A stretch of 64,000 nt of DNA, taken from NCBI RefSeq assembly GCF_017355785.1, contig NZ_JAFEWE010000004.1, positions 434,001 to 498,000 on the forward strand. Reading direction: 5' to 3'. Of this stretch, positions 44,292-53,368 are shown one piece after another (position 1 is the first letter of the stretch; each line of letters opens with the position of its first letter). The translations under genes and the position numbers were made by a program. The notes under the pieces were generated by a model that saw only the letters and a program-made list of their open reading frames with translations, was not told the DNA's origin and searched no databases. The stretch comes from Desertivirga arenae. GTDB taxonomy: Bacteria > Bacteroidota > Bacteroidia > Sphingobacteriales > Sphingobacteriaceae.

Positions 44292-45311
44292 GTGATAAAT
44301 AAAACTATTGTCAGAATTGTTTTAACTGCAGCTGCAGTGCTGGTTTTTGCCATTGATAATGTAAAAGCACAGCAGAACATTCAGTTTACTCAATATATTT
44401 TTAATTCTTTAAGTGTAAATCCTGCTTATGCTGGTTACAAGGAGGAGTGGTTTGGGCAAATGGGACTGCGGGCTCAGTGGATGGGAATTGAAGATGCGCC
44501 TAAGACTGGCCAGGTATCCATCGATGGTTTGATTGACCCGGAAACAAAGAGGATGGGCATAGGTCTTCAACTTACGTCCGACAAGCTGGGACCCCAAAGT
44601 GCTAACTCTGCTTATGTCAATTACTCTTACCGTCTGCAATTAAATGATGAGGGATCAAGCCGTCTTGCTTTCGGTTTAGGAGTTGGTTTGTCTCAATACG
44701 GACTTGATTACAACAAGTTGAGTGCTATTGATGGTACCGATTCATACGTGTCGCAGGGAACTACTCATAGCTTTATACCTGATGCTCGCTTTGGAATTTA
44801 TTATTCCAGTAATAAAGCATATGTTGGAATATCTTTAATGGATATCTTCGCTGATTTTGACTTTGCATCCAAATTAATGGGTAACGAGACCGACAACGCG
44901 GCTGTAATAAAGCATGATAAACATCTCTATTTTATTGCAGGTACTGTTTTAGGGATAAATGAAGACATTAAGATCCGGCCTAGCGTTTTGATTAAGGAGG
45001 ACTTTAAAGGACCTACAAGTCTTGATATAAATTCTATGTTTATTTTCCGGGATAGGTTCTGGATCGGTGGCTCTTACCGCCAAGGTTTAAAACTTTGGGA
45101 AAAAGATTATGCTAAGAACCAGAGCCTAAGTGAGACGAACTCTGTTTCAGCGGTGGCTCAACTCTTTCTTATTGATAATCTGAGATTGGGATATTCTTAC
45201 GATTACAACTTAAATGAATTGAGTAAAATTCAAAACGGTTCGCATGAAATTACCCTGGGTATTACTTTCCCAAGAAGGATTTTCCGATCGCTAAGTCCCA
45301 GGTATTTTTAA
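44292..45311 (+). CDS. PorP/SprF-family type IX secretion outer-membrane protein
   Basis: The 339-residue protein has a signal peptide ending VKA, then the PorP/SprF core: FTQYIFNSLSVNPAYAGYKEEW, LRAQWMGIEDAP, and strand-rich beta-barrel segments ending FPRRIFRSLSPRYF. The start is a GTG at 44292 preceded by GGGAGG; no better ATG is nearby. The gene follows the adhesin by 16 bases, so both are co-transcribed. PorP-like proteins are known to hold specific type-B T9SS substrates at the cell surface, so the adhesin is the expected partner. Confidence 0.93.
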   Translation: MINKTIVRIVLTAAAVLVFAIDNVKAQQNIQFTQYIFNSLSVNPAYAGYKEEWFGQMGLRAQWMGIEDAPKTGQVSIDGLIDPETKRMGIGLQLTSDKLGPQSANSAYVNYSYRLQLNDEGSSRLAFGLGVGLSQYGLDYNKLSAIDGTDSYVSQGTTHSFIPDARFGIYYSSNKAYVGISLMDIFADFDFASKLMGNETDNAAVIKHDKHLYFIAGTVLGINEDIKIRPSVLIKEDFKGPTSLDINSMFIFRDRFWIGGSYRQGLKLWEKDYAKNQSLSETNSVSAVAQLFLIDNLRLGYSYDYNLNELSKIQNGSHEITLGITFPRRIFRSLSPRYF

Positions 45312-45843
45312 ACTCCTTCATATCGAGGTGAAAGCCTTATAATCTCAAAAGAGCCCATTGGATAAAGGCCGCCTTTACTGCCACTTTATTCAATAGGCTT
45401 TTCGCATATTCTAACTTTCCATCTCCATCTTTCCAGGAGAACTAGTAATTTTTCGATTGGGTCTCTCAATCAGGCGCGAAGCTCTCTCTAACCATCGTTG
45501 GATTGTCCGCCAGTAGAAAGGCCCAGTACATCATGGATAATATAAGGTCTTATTTAACCTGTACGAAATGTATGTGAAGGCTTCTTTGTTAGTATTTTGT
45601 ACCACTCGAGTCGAACGAGAGTCGGTCAAAATACGGTGAAGATATGGTTCAGATAGGGTTAAAACTTAGGCAAGCTATGAAGCGTTCTTATCTTTGGATG
45701 TTTCTTTAAAATTAAAAATGGAAGACCGCCGGCTTCCTATCCTTGTAGAAAGTCCCAGAAGATCATGCTCTGATAAGAATTCCATTGAAGCTTAGGAAGC
45801 CTGCCAGTATCTTGCAATTACGCTAGTTACGCTGCTTCGTGAG
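45312..45843. other. 532-bp intergenic region
   Basis: No open frame of useful length. It begins with the terminator above. Base composition is mixed, with a short hairpin-prone stretch near 45605-45625 (ACTCGAGT and CTCG/CGAG). I see no sign of a degraded gene, but a divergent pseudogene or small RNA cannot be excluded by eye. Confidence 0.45.
45352..45399 (+). terminator. Terminator of the adhesin-porP operon
   Basis: A 16-bp arm pair (45352-45367 and 45384-45399) with one mismatch and one G-U pair, 40 bases after the porP stop, followed by a short T run. The internal loop is 16 bases. Confidence 0.65.
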
Positions 45844-46071
45844 TTAATATCTTAAGCCGTTCAATTGATTAACGAGCCGATGCTCAAGATCTTCGTCAAT
45901 GTTTCCCGGATTTTCATTTAAATTCCAGCTTCCATCTCTGGATGCCGTAAAGCTTGCAACATGTTTCTCTTGTTCAAATACTTTAAATATATCAGAATCA
46001 CGCTCGTTTTGAACTTGATAAGGGGCCAGGCTCCCGTCCTTAAGCATTATTTGGATGTCGAATATTTCCAT
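45844..46071 (-). CDS. Small hypothetical protein
   Basis: The 75-residue protein starts MEIFDIQIMLKDGSLAPYQV and has a SFTASRDGSWNL segment. It looks like a compact beta-rich domain of a small Bacteroidetes family, but I cannot name it. No signal peptide. It is divergent from the PAS-protein gene by about 200 bases. Confidence 0.6.
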   Translation of the reverse strand: MEIFDIQIMLKDGSLAPYQVQNERDSDIFKVFEQEKHVASFTASRDGSWNLNENPGNIDEDLEHRLVNQLNGLRY

Positions 46072-46193
46072 ATGGCTAACAACACTTCAAAGAGTGCCCT
46101 TGTTTTATATAATCCACTGTGATGATTGAATATAAAGCCTGCCGTTCAAATATTTGTAACCTGAAATGGGTCGCTGCGTAAGCACGGGTTGCC

Positions 46194-46235
46194 AGAATTA
46201 GACTTTGTCCTAATTCTATACTTCAGATTAGGACA
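46194..46235 (+). promoter_or_regulatory. Two overlapping, mutually exclusive hairpins upstream of the PAS-protein gene
   Basis: Arm A AGAATTAG (46194-46201) pairs with CTAATTCT (46210-46217). The overlapping TGTCCTAAT (46206-46214) pairs with ATTAGGACA (46227-46235). The middle arm is shared, so only one hairpin can form. It lies 40 bases before the ATG and could be an attenuator or an operator with three half-sites. Confidence 0.4.
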
Positions 46236-46274
46236 GAAACGAAAAGGATAATACAACCAAGATACGCCCTAGCG

Positions 46275-48065
46275 ATGCAAGCAGACAAGTTTTTCCGTTT
46301 TTCGAATGATATGTTGTGTGTAGAAGGCCTGGACGGATACTTCAAACTTGTTAATCCTGCTTTTCAAAGGGCATTAGGATATTCAGAAGAAGAACTTTGT
46401 TCTCAGCCTATTATTTCGTTCCTTCATTCTGAAGATAGTCTACCTGCTGCTCTCCAATCAAATGTCAATACTATCTCTTCCAGAGTAGAAAATAGGTTTA
46501 GGTATGCCGATGGTAAATACAGATGGCTAGCATGGCACCGCAGTTTTAATCCTGAAGATAAATTCTTCTATACCTCCGTCCGCGATATTACAGAGGAAAA
46601 GCGATTAAATTCAGAAGTTCAAATTGCTGCTTTGTCCAGGATAAAGAACCTTAGCGAAAATTTTCTCGATGGCTTCATACTGGTAGACAGAGAGTATAAT
46701 ATTTTAGATTATAATGAAAGAGCAGTAGAGCTCCTTCAGCTGGAAGGTAAAGTAATTAAGGGTCATTCCCTACGGAAGCTCTTTTTCAGGCTGGAAGCAA
46801 GCATTTTTTTCAAAGCTTACGAGAAAGCTTTTTGTGAAAATACTCATGTTAAAGTTGCTGGTTTTACCAGGTCCATTAATCGTTGGTTCGAGGTTTCGGC
46901 TTATCCTTTCGAGAATAACCTGACTATTTTCTTCAAAGATATTAGCGACAGCAAATTACAGGAGCTCAATCTAAAACTGGAGAAGAGTGTACTAAAGATG
47001 AATACCATCTCTGATTTCAGTCTAAAGCACATCATCGACTTCTACCTTAGTGAATTAACGAAGGTTTACCCGGAAATGCGTTTATCAGTAAGCCTGGTGA
47101 ATAAGAAGCAAAGTTTGATTTTTCCTTTGTCTTCACCTAAAGTCCCCCGATTTATCGCCTTATTTCAGGAGGGGTTTCCCATAGCTCCGGATTTTGTGGG
47201 TACATGTTCGACAGCTGCTTATTATAAAAAAAGTTCTGGTATTCCCGATATAAACTATTCTAATGCTAACGAACTCTTTAAAGATTTTGCCAGAGAAAAT
47301 AGCATAGCTTCTTGCTGGTCGTATCCTATCGTTAATCAGAAGGATGACGTTTTGGCAACGGTTGCGGTATTTTATAATAATAAAAAAACGCCCTCAGAGG
47401 TAGAAGATGAGCTTATAAGACGTGTTGCTACATTTACTCAGATAATTATCGAAAGCCACCAGACCCGTGAGTATCTAGAGATGAATATACAGCGATATAA
47501 GCTCGTAACCCAAGCTTCAAAGGACGCTATCTATGATTGGGATATATTAAGCGATGAACTTTATTGGGGAGAAGGACTGGAAAAAATTTTTGGCTACCGG
47601 GATTCGGTAACAGGATTAGAATGGTGGGAAGAAAAGGTGCATCCTAAAGACTTGTCAGAAGTAGTTTCTTCATTAGAGACCTGCCTGAGCAACCCAACAA
47701 ATCGATTATGGAATGCGGAGTACCGTTTTTTGAAAGCGGATGGTTCTTATGCTCATATCAAGGAGGCTGGTTTTATTTTGCGCAACGCTTCGGGTAAGCC
47801 TATCAGAATGTGTGGAGCTATGCAAGACCATACGGAGATTAAAGAACATCAGCAGCAGATCCTTAAACAAAATAATGTTTTGAGGGAGATCGCCCGTATC
47901 AACTCACACTATATTCGGAAACCGCTGGCTAACATTCTGGCTTTAATAGAAACGATAAAAGCAGCAGAGCATGGTGATCTTAAAGAACTTATTCAACTTC
48001 TGGAGCTAAGCGGCTGCGAGCTCGATGAGATTACGCGTCAGATTGCGCGTAAAACCTATCATTGA
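46275..48065 (+). CDS. Multi-PAS sensor protein ending in a histidine phosphotransfer-type (DHp) domain
   Basis: The 596-residue cytoplasmic protein has PAS domains at about 1-110, 120-225 and 410-530, and a GAF-like domain at about 235-395. The first PAS has DGYFKLVNPAFQRALGYSEEEL; the third has DWDILSDELYWGEGLEKIFGYR. A coiled coil precedes NSHYIRKPLANILAL, with His545 in the phospho-acceptor position. The protein ends 51 residues later, so it has no HATPase_c domain. Such half-kinases are known in Bacteroidetes and may act as relay or decoy partners. No membrane helix is seen. Confidence 0.85.
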   Translation: MQADKFFRFSNDMLCVEGLDGYFKLVNPAFQRALGYSEEELCSQPIISFLHSEDSLPAALQSNVNTISSRVENRFRYADGKYRWLAWHRSFNPEDKFFYTSVRDITEEKRLNSEVQIAALSRIKNLSENFLDGFILVDREYNILDYNERAVELLQLEGKVIKGHSLRKLFFRLEASIFFKAYEKAFCENTHVKVAGFTRSINRWFEVSAYPFENNLTIFFKDISDSKLQELNLKLEKSVLKMNTISDFSLKHIIDFYLSELTKVYPEMRLSVSLVNKKQSLIFPLSSPKVPRFIALFQEGFPIAPDFVGTCSTAAYYKKSSGIPDINYSNANELFKDFARENSIASCWSYPIVNQKDDVLATVAVFYNNKKTPSEVEDELIRRVATFTQIIIESHQTREYLEMNIQRYKLVTQASKDAIYDWDILSDELYWGEGLEKIFGYRDSVTGLEWWEEKVHPKDLSEVVSSLETCLSNPTNRLWNAEYRFLKADGSYAHIKEAGFILRNASGKPIRMCGAMQDHTEIKEHQQQILKQNNVLREIARINSHYIRKPLANILALIETIKAAEHGDLKELIQLLELSGCELDEITRQIARKTYH

Positions 48066-48102
48066 TTTCTATTATTTATAGCAAAAATCTTTATTATTAG
48101 GC

Positions 48103-49860
48103 TTGAATTGGCAAGACTTGAAAATCTGCTTATTGTACACCATTAAAGGATCGAAGCGATTTATATGTTTGCTTCTTCTATTCTTCGTTTCTCAGCCTTT
48201 GCTGATGTCTCAAACCTATTCCCTCAGCTTTAAAAGCAATGATCCCGGGTTTCGGCTTTTAAGTAAAATTGGAGAGTTATCATTATCAGATAGTGCTTCA
48301 GTAGTAAGAAAGATCCAGGAGGTATTAGCTGAAGTGAGAGGAGAGGGATATTTAATGGCAGAGGTAAGTAAAGTTGAATGGAACAACAGGAAGGTGATTG
48401 CTGCGATTACTCCCAATAACATTTTTCAGATCACCAGGATTTCCAGAGGTAATATACCAGCAAATTATCTTACCCAGGCGGGTTATTCTGACAAGGACTT
48501 TCAGAAGGTTAATTTTATTCCTGATGATTTGGAAAAGTTGTTCCAAAAACTGGTAATGGTTTATTCTGAACGAGGATATCCTTTTGCTATACTAAGGCTA
48601 GACAGCGTACAATTGGGAGTGTCAACACTTGCAGGCGCTTTGCGGGTAGAGAGGGGTAACTTTGTTGTTTTCGATTCTTTGCAGATAGCGGGAGATTCAA
48701 AAGTGTCACGACGGTATCTTGAATCTTTTTTAGATGTGAAACAAGGGGAAGCTTTTCGTCAAAGCTCTATGGATAGAATGGAAGATCGCCTGAAGAACTT
48801 ACCATTTATAAGGTCTGTAAAGTCTCCTATGTTAAAGTTTTCAGGTAATAAAGCCCGGGTTACTTTATTTTTGGAGAAGCAATCAACCAATCAATTTGAT
48901 GGAGTGTTAGGTTTTTTACCCGATGATAATTCTGGCAGGCTTAAGTTTGTAGGAGACTTGAAGCTTTATTTGCAGAATCCTTTCGGAAGAGCAGAGCAAT
49001 TCGATTTCAACTATAAAGGATTGCCTCAGAAGAGTAAAGAGCTGAACCTGGGACTTCATCTCAGCGAGCTGTTTTCTACGCCTTTCGGGCTGGCTTTAGG
49101 TTTTGATTTGTATAAACAAGGAGTTGATTTTCAAAACATCCATTCACGGGCCTCTTTCAATTACAGACTACCGGGTGGCAGTATATCACTACTTCTCCAA
49201 AATCGGTCGGGTTCAACAATAGATGCAGATACGGTAAATAACTCTTCTTCTAGTTTTGGCAATACTGGTTCAACTACCTATGGCTTGGGTTTCTTACATC
49301 AAAGCCTGAACTCGACCATTTCACCTACCCGGGGAATGTCTTTCACTTTGAGTTTAGAGTCAGGTAAACGAAGAGTTACAGGCATGTCGACTGGTTTTGA
49401 TAATGTAAATAGGGTGAGCAGGCAGTATAGAATAAACTCAAGGACAGATACTTATTACCCTATTTCGGTGAGAAGCATTTTCAGGTTTAACAATGAAACC
49501 GGTATTCTGATAGGGAAGAATCTTTTTGATAACGAGCTCTACAGGATAGGAGGTTTTAGCAGCCTGAGGGGATTTAACGAGCAATCGTTACTGGCTAGCT
49601 CTTATTCCTATTTCAATGCCGAATATCGGTTACTGGTTGAAAATACTTCTTATCTGTTTGCGTTTATCAATCAGGGAATTTTAAGGAGGTCGACTGTTTC
49701 GTCTGCTACTAAAGATTATCCCCTTGGTTTTGGGGCGGGTATTAACCTACGGGTTAAAACAGGATTATTTTCCCTCAGTTACGCTTTAGGAAATCAAAAA
49801 GATAATCCACTAAATTTGCAAAGCGGAAAAATTCACTTCGGCCTGGTTACTTTGTTCTAA
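48103..49860 (+). CDS. Omp85/BamA-like outer-membrane protein
   Basis: The 585-residue protein has a signal peptide with LLLLFFVSQPLLMSQ, POTRA-like repeats around 70-270 and a C-terminal beta-barrel. FDSLQIAGDSKVSRRYLESFLDVKQGEAF shows a POTRA fold in outline, and GGFSSLRGF with the final strand VTLF matches the Omp85 barrel. No in-frame ATG is well placed before the signal; start codons are TTG at 48103 or 48118, so the N-terminus is uncertain. The gene overlaps the next start by one base. It may assemble or export outer-membrane proteins, with no proven client. Confidence 0.82.
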   Translation: MNWQDLKICLLYTIKGSKRFICLLLLFFVSQPLLMSQTYSLSFKSNDPGFRLLSKIGELSLSDSASVVRKIQEVLAEVRGEGYLMAEVSKVEWNNRKVIAAITPNNIFQITRISRGNIPANYLTQAGYSDKDFQKVNFIPDDLEKLFQKLVMVYSERGYPFAILRLDSVQLGVSTLAGALRVERGNFVVFDSLQIAGDSKVSRRYLESFLDVKQGEAFRQSSMDRMEDRLKNLPFIRSVKSPMLKFSGNKARVTLFLEKQSTNQFDGVLGFLPDDNSGRLKFVGDLKLYLQNPFGRAEQFDFNYKGLPQKSKELNLGLHLSELFSTPFGLALGFDLYKQGVDFQNIHSRASFNYRLPGGSISLLLQNRSGSTIDADTVNNSSSSFGNTGSTTYGLGFLHQSLNSTISPTRGMSFTLSLESGKRRVTGMSTGFDNVNRVSRQYRINSRTDTYYPISVRSIFRFNNETGILIGKNLFDNELYRIGGFSSLRGFNEQSLLASSYSYFNAEYRLLVENTSYLFAFINQGILRRSTVSSATKDYPLGFGAGINLRVKTGLFSLSYALGNQKDNPLNLQSGKIHFGLVTLF

Positions 49861-50876
49861 TGTTTAAAAAGGTTATTGTACTGTTTCTGTTGATTGTTCT
49901 TAGCGTCTTTAAGATCTCAGCTCAAACTGATTCTCTTCAACGTACCTCTGAGCAGGCTCCGCAAGCCCCCTCAGGTCGAAGGTTCGTTTTCAGGGATTCT
50001 GCCTATCTGGCGCGGTGGCTGGAACGTAAAGACTCGATCAGAAGGGTAGAAGACTCAATACGGGCAGTGGGCGATTCACTGGCAATGGTTAATATCAAAA
50101 GGCCTGACCCGGAGAGACCAAACAGGTTTGTTGACAGCCTGCTTAAGTTATATCTTGTTAAAGACTTTAACTTTAAGGAGTGGGCCTCAAGGTTTCCCAA
50201 AAAGATACAGAAATACGACGAAGGGAAGTTGAAGAAGAAGGGAGATCTCTGGGTGATTGGATTCTTATTTATCCTCCTGGTATTCTTTGCGATACTTAAA
50301 AGCCGGTTTACAAAAGAGTCGACATCCATTATACACGCATTCTACAGCAACAGGATCCTTGGTCAGATCAATAAGGAAGAGCAATTTTTCAGCTCATGGC
50401 CTTTTGTATTCCTGTATTTATTGTTTGGCTTTATCATAGGCATGTTCTTATACCAGTGCTGCCGGTATTACCAGTTGTCGTACGATTATGTAGGAGTAAA
50501 CTGGTTCTTGCGGCTATCAGTTATGGTGATCGCTTTTTACACCTTGAAAGTATTGCTGATTAAATGTCTGGGTTTTATATTCAAGGGTGAGAAAATCGCA
50601 AGTGAATATATTTCAATTTTGTTTCTGACTTATTTTAACGCTGGCCTGCTTTTTTTACCGGTGGTTATTGCTTTAAGTCTCACAGCAGGGCGATTCGGTA
50701 TTATTTATATCTACGTATCACTTATATTGCTGATACTTATTTACTTTTTTCAATTTCTCAGGGCTATCACAAATATTTTATCTAACTACAAGTTTCCTTT
50801 AATCTATTTATTTATCTATCTTTGTGCCCTCGAAATTTGCCCATTATTAGTACTAATTAAAGCTCTTAGATTCTAA
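49860..50876 (+). CDS. DUF4271 integral membrane protein
   Basis: The 338-residue protein has a signal or N-terminal helix (3-21), a charged linker (RRVEDSIRAVGDS repeated in style), and about seven hydrophobic helices from residue 130 onward. It matches the Bacteroidetes DUF4271 family. Function unknown. It starts on the last base of the Omp85-like stop codon (TAATG overlap), so the two are translationally coupled, and the HemD-like gene follows after 8 bases. Confidence 0.83.
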   Translation: MFKKVIVLFLLIVLSVFKISAQTDSLQRTSEQAPQAPSGRRFVFRDSAYLARWLERKDSIRRVEDSIRAVGDSLAMVNIKRPDPERPNRFVDSLLKLYLVKDFNFKEWASRFPKKIQKYDEGKLKKKGDLWVIGFLFILLVFFAILKSRFTKESTSIIHAFYSNRILGQINKEEQFFSSWPFVFLYLLFGFIIGMFLYQCCRYYQLSYDYVGVNWFLRLSVMVIAFYTLKVLLIKCLGFIFKGEKIASEYISILFLTYFNAGLLFLPVVIALSLTAGRFGIIYIYVSLILLILIYFFQFLRAITNILSNYKFPLIYLFIYLCALEICPLLVLIKALRF

Positions 50877-50884
50877 AGGACAGT

Positions 50885-51652
50885 ATGCAATCAATTGATG
50901 CAAGAAAAAAGAAAGTAAAAAGTATCCTAGTAACCCTTCCTAAACCGGATACTGAAAAATCTCCTTATTATGATCTTGCAAAGAAATATAATGTGAAGGT
51001 AGATTTCCGCTCTTTTATACACGTTGAGGGTGTGCCGGCAAAAGAGTTCAGGAAAGAGAAAATTAATCTTCCTGATTTTACCGCAGTGATTTTCACTAGC
51101 CGTAACGCAGCTGATCACTTTTTTCGCATTTGCGAAGAAATGAGATATGAGGTACCCTCGGAGCTAAAGTACTTTTGCTTGTCTGAAACAATTGCGCTGT
51201 ATCTTCAGAAGTATATCCAATATCGTAAGAGAAAGATATTTTTTGGAAAGCAAACGGCAGCTGATTTAGCTGAAGTTCTAAAGAAGCATGCTTCCGAGCG
51301 TTTCCTGTATCCTTGCTCAGATGTAGCAGCGGAGGAAACTCAAAAATTCCTTCAGGAAAACGGATACAATTTCACTCCGGCTGTATTATTTAGAACTGTT
51401 TGTAGTGACCTGTCTGACCTGAGAGAGGTCTTTTATGATGTCATCGCTTTTTTCAGTCCTTCCAGCATTCAGTCTCTGTATAAGAACTTTCCTGATTTTG
51501 AGCAGAATAATACTCGTATAGCTGCATTTGGGGCCAGCACTCAAAAGGCAATAGCAGAAAGAGAGCTTATTGTTGATATTCCGGCACCTACACCAAATGC
51601 TCCTAGCATGACTATGGCTATTGAGCAGTATATTAAGTTGGTTAATAAATAA
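50885..51652 (+). CDS. hemD: Uroporphyrinogen-III synthase-like protein (HemD family)
   Basis: The 255-residue protein has the HemD two-lobe fold in outline: an N-terminal KSILVTLP...F strand, TAVIFTSRNAADHFFRI, YPCSDVAAEET, and FFSPSSIQSLYKNF. HemD closes hydroxymethylbilane to uroporphyrinogen III in haem biosynthesis. The sequence is divergent, as is normal for this family, so substrate identity is a family-level call. It is the third gene of the Omp85-like/DUF4271 run. Confidence 0.8.
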   Translation: MQSIDARKKKVKSILVTLPKPDTEKSPYYDLAKKYNVKVDFRSFIHVEGVPAKEFRKEKINLPDFTAVIFTSRNAADHFFRICEEMRYEVPSELKYFCLSETIALYLQKYIQYRKRKIFFGKQTAADLAEVLKKHASERFLYPCSDVAAEETQKFLQENGYNFTPAVLFRTVCSDLSDLREVFYDVIAFFSPSSIQSLYKNFPDFEQNNTRIAAFGASTQKAIAERELIVDIPAPTPNAPSMTMAIEQYIKLVNK

Positions 51653-51985
51653 AATTTCTTTTAAGTAATACTTATTTCAAATAGCTCTACTTGTAGGGCT
51701 ATTTGCATTACAGGCTCATTCTCAACGTTTAATAGTCTTTTTTTTTCGGCTCTTATTTCAAGTTTTATATCTTTAACACTTAAGGATAAAGATGTTATTA
51801 ATAAAAAAAGTAAAATTCAAGAAACTTTGCATCGCACAACCTCGTAACAGGTGGTACTTGTGCATTACGGTGATAAGTATATTGAGAACAGTGTTTACTA
51901 GCGCTGAAGTTAAAAATTTAGGTTGTAGATAAGTTTTTTCAATATATTAGAAACGTTTTTTGCAAGGTATACTATCTAAGTGACA
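51653..51985 (+). other. Intergenic region before gldK
   Basis: 333 AT-rich bases. It holds the hairpin above, then an unrecognised stretch. The promoter of the gld operon should be near 51880-51975, but I could not find a perfect box pair there. Confidence 0.5.
51678..51705 (+). terminator. Hairpin after hemD
   Basis: CAAATAGC (51678-51685) and GCTATTTG (51698-51705) enclose CTAC/GTAG with one mismatch, making a long stem with a 2-base loop. It follows hemD by about 25 bases and has no strong T run. Confidence 0.55.
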
Positions 51986-53311
51986 ATGAGAAAAATTTAC
52001 TTTATAGCTCTTGCTGTGATAATGGCGGCAGTAAGTGGGTGCGGGAGAGCAAGTAATGGAGAATTGGTGGGAGTACGTCAAAAGCGGCTTCCTACAACAC
52101 AAATTCCTTTGGGTATGGTTTATGTACCAGCAGGAACTTTTGTGATGGGTCAAACCGATCAGGATATAACTTTTGCTCAGATAGCCCAAAATAAGCAGGT
52201 TACAATACCGGCATTCTTTATGGACGAAACTGAGATAACTAATAGTGAGTATCATCAGTTTGTTAACTGGGTAAGAGATTCTATAGCAATCACCGATTAC
52301 CTGAAAGATGATCAATTTTACATCAAATCAAAAGGTAAGGGTGCAACCGCTAACGCTGATGGTACTAAATACATTGATTGGAAAAAGGTTGGTAACGGTG
52401 CTACCATATGGGGTAGTAAAAAGAAGGGCAATACTAATGCTTCTAAGTTACAGAACATGTACTACCAGGGAGAAGACAAGATCTTCGGTAGAAATGAAGT
52501 TGATGTGCGTCTGCTAAAATATGACTTTGCAATAATGCTTCAAAGAGAAGCTGCTAATCATAGAGGAGATAAGAATAGAAAACGTTCAGATAATATTTAT
52601 AGAGATACTGTAGCCATCTATCCGGATACTCTGGTTTGGCTGGCAGATTTTTCTTATGCTCAGAACGAACCGTTGGTAGAAGGCTATTTCTCTCACCCTG
52701 CATTTGCAGAGTATCCTGTTGTAGGTGTTACCTGGCGACAAGCACGAGCGTTCACTGTATGGCGTACAAATCTCTATGCTAATTACGCTCAGAGTAAAGG
52801 TATGCCAAGATTGAGCCGATTACCTTTTTCACTGCCCTCAGAAGCAGAATTTGAATACGCAGCTCGCGGAGGAAGGATCGGAAATGATTATCCATGGGGA
52901 GGTCCTTATATCAGGAATGCAAAAGGCTGTTTGATGGCAAACTTTAAGCCAGGTAGGGGTAACTATATTGATGATGGTGGAGCTTACACGGTAAATGTTA
53001 AATCTTACTTTCCTAATGATTTCGGCTTGTACAATATGGCAGGTAACGTAGCAGAATGGACGTCTTCAGCATACGATGAATCATCATCAACCTTTACTCA
53101 CGATTTAAGTCCGACTTTTTACTACGAAGCTAAGGCAAATGATCCAGAGGTTTTAAAAAGGAAGGTTATTAAAGGCGGATCCTGGAAAGATATCGGATAC
53201 TTTCTGCAAAACTCTACTAAATCTTACGAATACCAAGATACTGCAAAATCTTACATCGGCTTCCGTTGTGTAACTGCGTTCACAGGAAGAGACATCAGAG
53301 ACAAGCATTAG
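51986..53311 (+). CDS. gldK: Type IX secretion lipoprotein GldK/PorK
   Basis: The 441-residue lipoprotein starts at the ATG at 51986 (a GTG lies 6 bases upstream); the lipobox is VSGC. The C-terminal part is a formylglycine-generating-enzyme (sulfatase-modifying) fold: MVYVPAGTFVMG, FMDETEITNSEYHQF, LPSEAEFEYAARGG, and NVAEWTSSAYD. GldK/PorK with GldN/PorN builds a periplasmic ring under the outer membrane. gldL, gldM and gldN follow on the same strand. Confidence 0.97.
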   Translation: MRKIYFIALAVIMAAVSGCGRASNGELVGVRQKRLPTTQIPLGMVYVPAGTFVMGQTDQDITFAQIAQNKQVTIPAFFMDETEITNSEYHQFVNWVRDSIAITDYLKDDQFYIKSKGKGATANADGTKYIDWKKVGNGATIWGSKKKGNTNASKLQNMYYQGEDKIFGRNEVDVRLLKYDFAIMLQREAANHRGDKNRKRSDNIYRDTVAIYPDTLVWLADFSYAQNEPLVEGYFSHPAFAEYPVVGVTWRQARAFTVWRTNLYANYAQSKGMPRLSRLPFSLPSEAEFEYAARGGRIGNDYPWGGPYIRNAKGCLMANFKPGRGNYIDDGGAYTVNVKSYFPNDFGLYNMAGNVAEWTSSAYDESSSTFTHDLSPTFYYEAKANDPEVLKRKVIKGGSWKDIGYFLQNSTKSYEYQDTAKSYIGFRCVTAFTGRDIRDKH

Positions 53312-53368
53312 CAAAATAGCATATAACAAATAACACTTATATTATCCTTAATTCTTTTAAAAAAAAAC

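Noticed and set aside
46275-48065. PAS protein as a truncated or frameshifted histidine kinase
   Set aside because: No HATPase_c motif is found in any frame in the short space before the next gene, so the short form appears native.
51947-52315. 122-residue minus-strand frame within gldK
   Set aside because: It lies antisense to the well-supported gldK coding sequence and has no protein-like features.
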